DNA of 64,000 bases from assembly GCA_916988195.3 (NCBI GenBank), contig CAKASQ030000069.1:62001-126000 (forward strand). Direction: 5' to 3'. Shown piece after piece: positions 9,038 to 16,452 of this stretch. The position numbers and the translations under genes are program-made. Positions within the stretch are counted from its first letter, which is position 1. Each line of letters begins with the position of its first letter. The notes beneath the pieces are model-generated. The model saw only the letters and a list, made by a program, of their open reading frames with translations, did no database searches and had not been told where the DNA came from. The DNA is from Oscillospiraceae bacterium. Lineage in GTDB: Bacteria; Bacillota; Clostridia; Oscillospirales; Oscillospiraceae.

Positions 9038-9625
9038 TCACCATTCTTTTGTCTTACCTTCGCGTTTGTTCTGCATAACCTGGGTTTGATATACGAGAAC
9101 AGGAATCAGAGAAACCAGGGCAAGCACACCAAAAACTACCGAACATTTTGCAACCGCAAATATTGCGAACATGAGCAATATCAGCAACCACGGATTACGC
9201 AGATTTCTGTAATAGTTTTCCTTGTCCTCATAAGAAGTATGAAGTTCAAACGGCTTACCGTCATTATCTTTTTCTACGATCAACAGTTCCCGATTAAAGG
9301 TGGTGGCATTTGTTGCTATGCGTCCGCCTTTTTCAGCCCATGGCCGTAGGCGTACTTTACCAACAGAGTAGTTCAGGTTGATGTTTTTATAAAATACTTT
9401 GTAACCCATCCCCTCTAAAAACTCATGATAATCGGATGCGTTGGCCTTCGATTTTTGCCCGATAAACTCCACGCAGTATTTTACCTGATCCGGTTTACAC
9501 TCCTCAAATTCATACAACATTTTTTCCGCCCGAATCAGACGATAGCCCTTTTCAGACATTTTATTCAGCCAATGTTCCTGGGCAGTCAACAAACCGCCAA
9601 AGAAACGATAATACTTTTTGCTCAT
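9038..9625 (-). CDS. DUF2812 membrane protein
   Basis: 195 aa. The first 60 residues (FGGLLTAQEHWLNKMSEKGY, then VKYCVEFIGQ) are the DUF2812 pattern. Two adjacent hydrophobic segments follow near the C-terminus (about residues 148-185). DUF2812 genes are regularly found with PadR regulators, as here: the start overlaps the PadR stop by 4 bases. A plausible role is membrane stress or drug response under PadR control, but this is inference from context. Confidence 0.88.
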   Translation of the reverse strand: MSKKYYRFFGGLLTAQEHWLNKMSEKGYRLIRAEKMLYEFEECKPDQVKYCVEFIGQKSKANASDYHEFLEGMGYKVFYKNINLNYSVGKVRLRPWAEKGGRIATNATTFNRELLIVEKDNDGKPFELHTSYEDKENYYRNLRNPWLLILLMFAIFAVAKCSVVFGVLALVSLIPVLVYQTQVMQNKREGKTKEW

Positions 9626-9945
9626 ACCGCACCTCCAATAATTCCATTAGCCACGCCTACAAGTTCATTGAGCCTTATCAGCTCCTTTTCTGCAATTTCT
9701 TTTCCTTGCGTTGTAATGAGATATTCTTTTTTCCGTCCCGCACTATCTCCAAAAGGTGCAATCCAGCCTTTTTCCTGCAACGAGTTCAACGCACCATATA
9801 AAGTACCTGCCCCCAGCGTGAGCCGCCCTTTTGTATTGTCTTCAATAAATTGCATAACAGCATATCCATGTTTCGGGGTATAAAGGGAGAGCAAAATAAA
9901 GAATGTCACCTCTGTGAGCGCACCGCCTTTCGCATTGTCTCGCAT
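9622..9945 (-). CDS. PadR-family transcriptional regulator
   Basis: 107 aa. A winged helix with TEVTFFILLSLYTPKHGYAV, then LTLGAGTLYGALNSLQEKGW and a C-terminal dimerisation helix is the standard PadR arrangement. The ATG at 9945 follows AAGGAGG. It probably represses its own operon: a sigma-A promoter directly upstream has a 10-base inverted repeat straddling its -10. Downstream genes are DUF2812, NTF2-like and the 58 aa protein. The ligand is unknown. Confidence 0.92.
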   Translation of the reverse strand: MRDNAKGGALTEVTFFILLSLYTPKHGYAVMQFIEDNTKGRLTLGAGTLYGALNSLQEKGWIAPFGDSAGRKKEYLITTQGKEIAEKELIRLNELVGVANGIIGGAV

Positions 9946-9960
9946 AACACCTGCCTCCTT

Positions 9961-10007
9961 ATTACGGTTACTGTAATAAATATATCACTAACCGTAATAG
10001 AAGTCAA
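9961..10007 (-). promoter_or_regulatory. padR promoter with palindromic operator
   Basis: Minus strand: -35 TTGACT (10002-10007), 17 bases, -10 TATATT (9979-9984). Perfect 10-base arms ATTACGGTTA and TAACCGTAAT (9989-9998 and 9961-9970) flank the -10. The position would block RNA polymerase, and PadR proteins bind such palindromes, so autorepression is the likely mode. Confidence 0.8.
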
Positions 10008-10034
10008 TAATGATCCAAAATATAACAGCAAACT

Positions 10035-10064
10035 TAAAAAGCGGGGCAGCACACGCCGCCCCGC
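10035..10064 (-). terminator. Rho-independent terminator of the module 2 permease operon
   Basis: Arms 10041-10050 and 10055-10064 pair as a G+C-rich stem with a 4-base loop, followed on the minus strand by CTTTTTAA. It lies 13 bases after the stop of the permease gene ending at 10078. Confidence 0.88.
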
Positions 10065-10077
10065 CGATCCTATATGC

Positions 10078-12462
10078 TTATTCCATCGCTCGCATTTCTT
10101 CCACAAGCGATTGATTTTTCTGCCTGCGCATTGTCCAGAAGGACAGGATGACCTCCAGGCCAAACAGCACCAGAACGAACAGCCCCATTTGCAGGAAGGG
10201 GAAGGAATATGGCATGATCGCTCCATGGAAAGTCATTTCGCTGAATTTTCGAGCAGCTATCATTGCAATCGGGAGGCCGACTGCCAGAGTTGCCAGCGCA
10301 GCAGAAAACGCATAGCAAATTCCCTCATAGATGGTCATTTGACAGAGCTGCTTTCTGGTCAGACCGATGGCGCGAAAGACGCTGTTTTCCCTCTTTCTGG
10401 ACATCTGATTGGAGAGGGTGGTGTTGATGAGATTGACCACGCCAAAGAGGAACACCAGCCAGGACAGCGCCTGAAAACCTCCAAAAACGACCCTGTTTTC
10501 CATTTCCTCATAATCCTTATGTATCCCAATGGTATCCAAGTCAAGATCCGGATTGGAAGAAATGATCGCACTCAGACTGTTTTCAATCTGCTCCGCCTTT
10601 TGGGGATCGCTGACAATGCTCCAGGAATAATCAAAACAATCGATCATAGGCATTGCTTCCTGAAATAGCTCTTTGGTTGCAACAATGCAGGTGCTGTCCA
10701 ATGCCAGAGGACCATGACCATTTTTAAGCCCATCGTTTATGAGCAGACCGGAAACAGTGACAGGAATCTCTTGATCCCCTATGGTAAGTTTGATAACTGA
10801 CCCCACATCTACACCGATCATATCTTCTGCATAAGCCATATCAAGTGCAATACTATGGGAATCTTGAGGTAAAGTTCCGGACACAAGCGCCGCTTCCATT
10901 TGATCCCTGTTTCGGTCACTCAACAGATCACACATTCCGCCGGAAGAACTTTCCTCATTTTCAAACCGCACATGAACCGCCTGACGATTTTCTATCACAT
11001 CTGTTACGCCATCCACGGCCAGCACCTCCTGCCGAAGCGCTTCATTCAAAGGATTTCCTTTTGACATCACCTCATATTCTGTTTTTTCAGAATGGATATA
11101 GATTTTATAATCCCCATCCGGAAAATACTGTCTTGCGATCCGCTCCGGCGAACGAACCAAAAGAATAGAAGCTGTCACCAAAAGGATCACCCCGCCCAGA
11201 CTCAGGGAAGCCACGATACTGATCGTCTTTTTGCGGTCACGCCTGAAATTTGCAATTCCCATGGAGAGGGGATTTAACCGCATATTCTTCTTATGTGTGT
11301 GGGCCTTTCCGCTCTGATTGCCGGTAAAGCGGACTGCTTCAATCGGGGAGATACTGGCGGCAATCTTTACCGGTCTGCGGATCGCAATGGATACCATAAA
11401 CCAGCCAAGCAGTGCAGTCAAAACAATCGCGGCTGCATAAAATAGCAGATTAAACCCACGGGGAAACAGTGCAAACCCGGCTGCACATCCCAGCAAAATA
11501 CCGATACCAATGCCAGCCCATCCTAAGAAACGGCCTTCTTTTTTGACAATACGGCGGATCTGTTTTGGCGTTGTGCCGATGGTCCGCAGTTGTCCATAGC
11601 TTTGGATTTTATCATTGATAGAAATTCGGAAGATACTTTGTATCACAAAATACCCTCCGATGATGACCAGAACTGCAATTCCGGCAACCAGCGCCAGCAT
11701 ACTGACATTCACAGGCTGCTTATAGAACTTCATATAGCTGAGGTTCATGATCGGCATTTCCAGCTGATATTCCTTGGCAATCTCCCTGCTGCGGGCAGTC
11801 AGCTCTGTTTCATCCATTTGCTGCTCATTCTTAAAATGCACATAGGCTCGATAATCAGCGGGGTCATAGCCGCTCCATCCTTTCAGGGCTTCTTTGGAAA
11901 GAAGGATGGAAGATCCATTTACCTCTTTTTCCTTATAGCCTTCCATAATGCCAGTCACCGTGTATTCTCCGTGAAAGCTCTCGCTGCTTAGCATAACCTT
12001 TTCGCCAATCCCGGCGTCTGCAGCATAGTTGGAAAGGAAATAACGGCTCACCACCACCTCATCCTCCTTTTGGGGCAGTCGGCCTTCCAGCAGCTTCATC
12101 TGGTCACGGGCAATATACATCGTTTCCTCATCACAATAGATATAGGAGGCATTGTATCCCTGCTCCGCAGGTTCCACAGCCAGCATATAATACTCTCCTA
12201 CCCTTGAGAAGTCATCCAGCCCCTTCAGGGTGGACACATCTTCCTCAGTAATCCTGGTATAGACCGCCTCATAAGTATCCTCCACATGATTTTTCTCTAT
12301 CTGCCGGGTAGACAAAGCCATCACAATCGAAAAACAGATCAGACAGGATGCCAGCGCAACGGCGATCACCACCATCAAATTCCGGCGTTTTTCGCTTTTC
12401 AAACTTTTTCTTGCCAGTTTCCTGACAATATTTCCTGTATCATTTTCAAATGGTACTGTCAT
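10078..12462 (-). CDS. Long FtsX-type ABC permease (module 2)
   Basis: 794 aa from the ATG at 12462. This start has AAAGGAG at good distance and begins MTVPFENDT, like its paralogues; an ATG three codons earlier lies too close to the site. Layout: one helix (about 30-52), an extracellular domain, three helices with the first FtsX domain (about 250-375), a helix (about 410-432), a second extracellular domain and three final helices. This is the duplicated FtsX architecture of macrolide or peptide exporters and lipoprotein-type transporters. It is the last gene of the operon ATPase-permease-permease, 78 bases after the preceding permease with a hairpin between. The substrate is unknown. Confidence 0.88.
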   Translation of the reverse strand: MTVPFENDTGNIVRKLARKSLKSEKRRNLMVVIAVALASCLICFSIVMALSTRQIEKNHVEDTYEAVYTRITEEDVSTLKGLDDFSRVGEYYMLAVEPAEQGYNASYIYCDEETMYIARDQMKLLEGRLPQKEDEVVVSRYFLSNYAADAGIGEKVMLSSESFHGEYTVTGIMEGYKEKEVNGSSILLSKEALKGWSGYDPADYRAYVHFKNEQQMDETELTARSREIAKEYQLEMPIMNLSYMKFYKQPVNVSMLALVAGIAVLVIIGGYFVIQSIFRISINDKIQSYGQLRTIGTTPKQIRRIVKKEGRFLGWAGIGIGILLGCAAGFALFPRGFNLLFYAAAIVLTALLGWFMVSIAIRRPVKIAASISPIEAVRFTGNQSGKAHTHKKNMRLNPLSMGIANFRRDRKKTISIVASLSLGGVILLVTASILLVRSPERIARQYFPDGDYKIYIHSEKTEYEVMSKGNPLNEALRQEVLAVDGVTDVIENRQAVHVRFENEESSSGGMCDLLSDRNRDQMEAALVSGTLPQDSHSIALDMAYAEDMIGVDVGSVIKLTIGDQEIPVTVSGLLINDGLKNGHGPLALDSTCIVATKELFQEAMPMIDCFDYSWSIVSDPQKAEQIENSLSAIISSNPDLDLDTIGIHKDYEEMENRVVFGGFQALSWLVFLFGVVNLINTTLSNQMSRKRENSVFRAIGLTRKQLCQMTIYEGICYAFSAALATLAVGLPIAMIAARKFSEMTFHGAIMPYSFPFLQMGLFVLVLFGLEVILSFWTMRRQKNQSLVEEMRAME

Positions 12463-12504
12463 TTTGATCATCTCCTTTAAGTCTTATATTTCTGCTGTCA
12501 GCAA

Positions 12505-12534
12505 AGCGGCGGCTTCACATCGGAAGCCGCCGCT
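12505..12534 (-). terminator. G+C-rich hairpin between two permease genes
   Basis: Arms 12505-12516 and 12523-12534 form a perfect 12-pair stem with a 6-base loop. The minus-strand tail is only CTTTGC, so it is at best a partial terminator or an mRNA processing/stability element between the two permease genes. Confidence 0.5.
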
Positions 12535-12539
12535 TCTGG

Positions 12540-14924
12540 TTAGTCCATGGTCTTGATCCGCTCTACAAGGGAAAGCCGTTTAGAGTAACGGACAGCAACC
12601 ACAGAGAAAATTCCGGTCACGACCAAAAGTGCCAGAACAAAAACAACCGTTTCCATCAAAGGGAATTGATAGGACAGTTCCCCAAAAATATTAAAGCTGC
12701 TGATCACATAGTCAAAAATCCAGCCCAGGATTCCGCCAATGCCAACTGACAAAAATACCGTAACCCCTGCGTACCACAGGCATTCTGCGATCAGCATACG
12801 GGAAACCTGCTTTCCGGTCATTCCCACAGACTGCAAAATCCCAAGCTCCTGCTGCCTTGCCAGCAGATTGGTCATCAGGGTGTTGACCAGATTTACCATG
12901 GAGAACACAAACAGGAACGCCAGCAGCAGATAAACACCGCGGGTCATCATCTTTAGCTGCGATTCCAGGGATGCCGCATGGTCTGCTCTGGAAAAGACCG
13001 TCAGCACCGGATTTTCCAGCAGGCTGAAAATAGACGCCCTGAGCGCATCCGAGTCCTCCGAGGTATGGACATTCCAAACGGCCTCCCTGTTCTCAATATC
13101 CGGGTAGAGTTGATCGGCCAGTTCTTCTGTAAGGGTAAACAGGCCCCATGCGCCGGTGCCTGATGTTACTGACGGTTTCGCAATCCCCATGACCGTTACT
13201 TCTATGGCCTTACCGTCCATGGATTCAAAGGTCAGCACATCCCCGACCGCAGGCGTATAGCCATAAAACATACTTAAAAGATGATCTTCCGAATCAGTCA
13301 CGATCACACCGTTGTTTGCGGCAAGCTCCTCATAATCTACGCTGCCCTGTTCCAGATTTTCCTCCGGCAGCCATTGTTCCATCTGCTCTCTGTCAAATAC
13401 AGGGAACTTTAATGCAACACTTTCCTGGGGGAATTTCACCGTTGCGGATGTTACTTCATGGCTGGTGATAGATTCCACACCATCTATGGCAAGAAGCTCC
13501 TGACGAAGTTCTTCTGTCAATGGATTTTCACGCGCGATGGCAGGCAATCCTTCCGCGCCTCCCGAATCCATCCAGCTGACCTCATAGTTGCAGTGATCTC
13601 CCATGGCTTCTATCGCCATCTTTTCGGGACTGATGGAGTTGAGTACCGTAGCGGCTGTTACCAGAAACACACCCGTCAATCCCAGAGATACCAGAGTGAT
13701 GACCGTCTTTTTCCTGCTCCGCCTAAAGTTCATCTGTGCCATGGAGAACGGCGTAATGCGGTGGTTTTTCTGATCCTTCCGGTCTGTTGCCGTTTCATAA
13801 CCACTGGAGCGGACCGCTTCGATTGGGGATACCCTCGCCGCCATGCGGACAGGCGCATGAATGGACAGAAATACCGTCAGGGCGCAGGCTGCTGCGGTCG
13901 CAGCCAGATAGGGCAGATTGCCCATCCAGCTCCAATGTGCCGGGAAAATAGCAAACCCGATAGCCCCTCCAACCAAAAGCCCCAGTGGGATACCGCAAAG
14001 AGATAACAGCAATCCCTCCCGCCGCACGATCCGCCGGATCTGTTTTGGTGTTGTGCCGATCACTTTCAGGCGTCCATATTCCCGCATTTTGCCCTTTACG
14101 GAAATGAAAAAGATACTGTAAATGACCACGGCACAGGCAACCAGCAAAAGGATTGCCACGGGAATGTAATATTTCATCACACCGGACTTAAAGCCCTGCA
14201 TATCGAAATAGTTGGAACTGTAAAAAATCTGATCCTCTGAGACATCGTTGGCAGAAAGGAATGCTGCAATATCCGCCTTGAGCTGCTCCAGCTCCATACT
14301 ATCAGCACCAGTATAACGAAGCCGAAATTCAAACAGCGGCTCTCCCTGCGCCATCTCCTCCACAAATGCTTCAGATACATAAAGCTGGAACATACGGGAG
14401 TCATTCTCCACATCCATGATACCGCTGACGGTATAGGTCTGCTTTCCGTTTCCAAGATTCACTTCTATGGTCTGCCCGACTTCTGCGGGGATTTCAAAAT
14501 AATCAAGAAATGCCCGTTCTACCAGAATTTCATTGGCAGCCTGCGGAAGTGTCCCAGTAAAGGAAGGCTTCTTACCCAATTCCATCCAGTTGGCATCCGC
14601 ATACTCCACAGTCAGAACGCTGTCACCATAGCGGGCAGAACCGTAATTCTGGGAAAGGCCCCAGCGTTCCACTTCCGGGCAGTCTTTCAGTCTTTCAATC
14701 GTATCACGGTCACAATTCACCACAACCGCCTGATACTGTCCCCGAATGTCCGCCTCCAGTTTTCTGTCACTTCCCGCTCCTGCACAAAAAATCGCTGCCA
14801 TCAAAGCGGCTGCCAGAGCGATCGTTACGATCACAAACAGGTTGCGCCGCTTATCTGTCTGAATGCTTCGTGACGCCAATTTTTTAATGACCGGCCCTGT
14901 ATCATTTTCAAAAGGCAATGTCAT
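12540..14924 (-). CDS. Long FtsX-type ABC permease (module 2)
   Basis: 794 aa from the ATG at 14924, which has AAAGGAGG 8 bases before it; the frame also has a GTG three codons earlier. It begins MTLPFENDTGPVIKK, the N-terminal signature shared by all module 2 permeases. Membrane helices lie at about 29-50, 260-283, 310-365, 412-435 and, near the end, 670-690 and two more; the two FtsX domains and two extracellular domains alternate with them. It starts 14 bases after the ATPase stop, so the pair forms the core transporter. Paralogues at 10.1, 16.5 and 19.2 kb suggest local duplication and divergence. Confidence 0.9.
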   Translation of the reverse strand: MTLPFENDTGPVIKKLASRSIQTDKRRNLFVIVTIALAAALMAAIFCAGAGSDRKLEADIRGQYQAVVVNCDRDTIERLKDCPEVERWGLSQNYGSARYGDSVLTVEYADANWMELGKKPSFTGTLPQAANEILVERAFLDYFEIPAEVGQTIEVNLGNGKQTYTVSGIMDVENDSRMFQLYVSEAFVEEMAQGEPLFEFRLRYTGADSMELEQLKADIAAFLSANDVSEDQIFYSSNYFDMQGFKSGVMKYYIPVAILLLVACAVVIYSIFFISVKGKMREYGRLKVIGTTPKQIRRIVRREGLLLSLCGIPLGLLVGGAIGFAIFPAHWSWMGNLPYLAATAAACALTVFLSIHAPVRMAARVSPIEAVRSSGYETATDRKDQKNHRITPFSMAQMNFRRSRKKTVITLVSLGLTGVFLVTAATVLNSISPEKMAIEAMGDHCNYEVSWMDSGGAEGLPAIARENPLTEELRQELLAIDGVESITSHEVTSATVKFPQESVALKFPVFDREQMEQWLPEENLEQGSVDYEELAANNGVIVTDSEDHLLSMFYGYTPAVGDVLTFESMDGKAIEVTVMGIAKPSVTSGTGAWGLFTLTEELADQLYPDIENREAVWNVHTSEDSDALRASIFSLLENPVLTVFSRADHAASLESQLKMMTRGVYLLLAFLFVFSMVNLVNTLMTNLLARQQELGILQSVGMTGKQVSRMLIAECLWYAGVTVFLSVGIGGILGWIFDYVISSFNIFGELSYQFPLMETVVFVLALLVVTGIFSVVAVRYSKRLSLVERIKTMD

Positions 14925-14938
14925 GTCTGCCACCTCCT

Positions 14939-15604
14939 TTATCCAACGATTTTGCCATCCTCAATCCGCACGATACGGTCTGCAAGCTGGGCAATGGCAT
15001 CATTATGTGTGATCATCACCAGCGTCTGGTTAAATTCACGACTCGTTCTCTGCAAAAGCCCCAACACATCGGCGCTGGTCCTGCTGTCCAGGTTTCCAGT
15101 GGGTTCATCGGCAAGGACGATAGCGGGCTTTGACACCAGAGCGCGGGCGATAGCCACACGCTGCTGCTGGCCGCCGGAGAGGTTGTTTGGCATATTCTTC
15201 AGCTTATCCTCCAGTCCCAGCATGGACACCACATCCGCCATGAATTTCTGATCCACCGTATCCCCATCCAGTTCCACGGGCAAAACGATGTTCTCATGAA
15301 CATTTAGGATCGGCACCAGATTGTAGTTCTGGAAAATAAAGCCGATATTGCGACGGCGGAATATGGTAAGCTGCTCGTCGTTCATCTTCGCCAGCTCCTT
15401 ATCCCGCACCATCACGCTGCCGGAGGTGGGGGTATCCAAACCGCCCATCATGTGAAGCAGGGTGGACTTACCGGAGCCGGAAGTGCCGACCACCGCCACA
15501 AATTCGCCCTCCTCCACAGAGAAGTTCACGCCATCCAGGGCGCGGGTAATGTTCGGCTCTGTGCCGTAGTATTTTTTAAGATCAGTTGTCTGCAAAATTT
15601 TCAT
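14939..15604 (-). CDS. ABC transporter ATPase (MacB/LolD class) of module 2
   Basis: 221 aa, the standard length. It has Walker A GTSGSGKST, FIFQNYNLVP, the signature LSGGQQQR, Walker B IVLADEPTGNLD and the switch His in MITHND. It is the only ATPase gene for the four long FtsX-type permeases in 10-22 kb, so it may energise more than one of them. Transcription starts at a copy of the repeated regulatory promoter 35 bases upstream. The adjacent two-component genes at 22.1-23.8 kb are the likely control. Confidence 0.93.
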   Translation of the reverse strand: MKILQTTDLKKYYGTEPNITRALDGVNFSVEEGEFVAVVGTSGSGKSTLLHMMGGLDTPTSGSVMVRDKELAKMNDEQLTIFRRRNIGFIFQNYNLVPILNVHENIVLPVELDGDTVDQKFMADVVSMLGLEDKLKNMPNNLSGGQQQRVAIARALVSKPAIVLADEPTGNLDSRTSADVLGLLQRTSREFNQTLVMITHNDAIAQLADRIVRIEDGKIVG

Positions 15605-15622
15605 AACAGTTACCTGCCTTTC

Positions 15623-15720
15623 TTAATTTGTTGAGTATAGAGTAAAGAGCAAATGTTGCAGAATTGTCCTAAATGGCATGAAAATCTATGGTGAATTGCT
15701 TCAATTTTAGGACAATTCAT
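15623..15720. repeat. 98-bp direct repeat, left copy
   Basis: It matches 16342-16439 at 95 of 98 positions, exactly 719 bases apart. The repeat contains the whole regulatory promoter and its upstream inverted arms. The unit between the copies carries the DUF1648-like gene. Confidence 0.9.
15639..15669 (-). promoter_or_regulatory. Repeated regulatory promoter, copy 2 (ATPase operon)
   Basis: Minus strand: GGA, three bases, the invariant core TTCTGCAACATTTG (15650-15663), five bases, -10 TACTCT (15639-15644); a TATACT at 15634-15639 could serve instead. Farther upstream the sequence folds: 13-base perfect arms 15661-15673 and 15706-15718 enclose a 32-base loop with a conserved block GGTGAATTGCTTC. 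Confidence 0.78.
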
Positions 15721-15801
15721 ATTCTTATTGAACAAGCAACTTTTTTATTGCATTGCTTCATGTATACGCTTGCTTTTGTTGATAAGATCATTATAAAACC
15801 C

Positions 15802-15836
15802 AAATGTCCGAGAAATGTTACAACGCTCGGACATTT
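15802..15836 (-). terminator. Terminator-like hairpin after the DUF1648-like gene
   Basis: Perfect 11-base arms 15802-15812 and 15826-15836, followed on the minus strand by GGGTTTTATAA. It lies 62 bases after the gene stop and before the next copy of the regulatory promoter. Confidence 0.65.
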
Positions 15837-15897
15837 CAAAAAAATTTACAGCGGGCATCCAGAAATAACTGTCCGCCGAAACATACTACACGATTTT

Positions 15898-16314
15898 TTA
15901 GATAGATTGATTGTGAAATAATTTCAATCCAATCACCACATTTATCATAAATTCCACAATGAGAATTATACTAATGGCAACATTAAAATTACATAAGTTA
16001 TATAACCCGATATAGATTTCACAAGTAAGAAATACAACTTGCAGACACAAATTTAGGTATGCCACTAAATACTCGTTAGTTCTATTCCACAATCTAAACA
16101 GGAACCTTGTAAAAATAGGTTTTCCAGCAAAAGCAAAAAGCACTGACAATACCGGTACTAAAAATATATAGTAAGAATCTACTGCATTTCTGGGGGATGT
16201 ACCTGCCCATTGAATTGCTATATTATCAGGAACAACGAAAAATAAAACAATAGATAAAATAACATTGATTATTAAAATGATTGTTGTTGCTTTGCAAAAA
16301 TTGATTTTTTTCAT
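15898..16314 (-). CDS. DUF1648-like small membrane protein
   Basis: 138 aa with four predicted membrane helices (about residues 10-28, 48-66, 85-105 and 112-132). After the first helix comes VPDNIAIQWAG, which resembles the DUF1648 pattern found in SdpI-type proteins and in membrane partners of transporter operons. The DNA is more A+T-rich than the neighbours. It is preceded by a CAGGAG site and a copy of the regulatory promoter, and the whole unit is bracketed by a 98-bp direct repeat, so it was probably inserted or duplicated into the module. An immunity role is conceivable (SdpI is an immunity protein), but this is speculation. Confidence 0.65.
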   Translation of the reverse strand: MKKINFCKATTIILIINVILSIVLFFVVPDNIAIQWAGTSPRNAVDSYYIFLVPVLSVLFAFAGKPIFTRFLFRLWNRTNEYLVAYLNLCLQVVFLTCEIYIGLYNLCNFNVAISIILIVEFMINVVIGLKLFHNQSI

Positions 16315-16341
16315 GGTGTTTTCTCCTGTTATAAGTGTGCT

Positions 16342-16439
16342 TTAATTTGTTGAGTAAAGAGTAAAGGGCAAATGTTGCAGAATTGTCCTAAATGGCATGA
16401 AAATCCATGGTGAATTGCTTCAATTTTAGGACAATTCAT
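16342..16439. repeat. 98-bp direct repeat, right copy
   Basis: Partner of 15623-15720 (95 of 98 identical). Recombination between the two would remove the DUF1648-like gene and leave one intact promoter. Confidence 0.9.
16358..16388 (-). promoter_or_regulatory. Repeated regulatory promoter, copy 3 (DUF1648-like gene)
   Basis: Minus strand: GGA, three bases, TTCTGCAACATTTG (16369-16382), five bases, -10 TACTCT (16358-16363). Inverted arms 16380-16392 and 16425-16437 are a perfect 13-base match, as in copy 2. Confidence 0.78.
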
Positions 16440-16452
16440 TTTGCAGTAAGAC

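Noticed and set aside
15661..15718. Inverted arms upstream of the regulatory promoter as simple Rho-independent terminators
   Set aside because: The stems are followed by CTGCAACATTTG, not by a T run, so they do not fit an intrinsic terminator.
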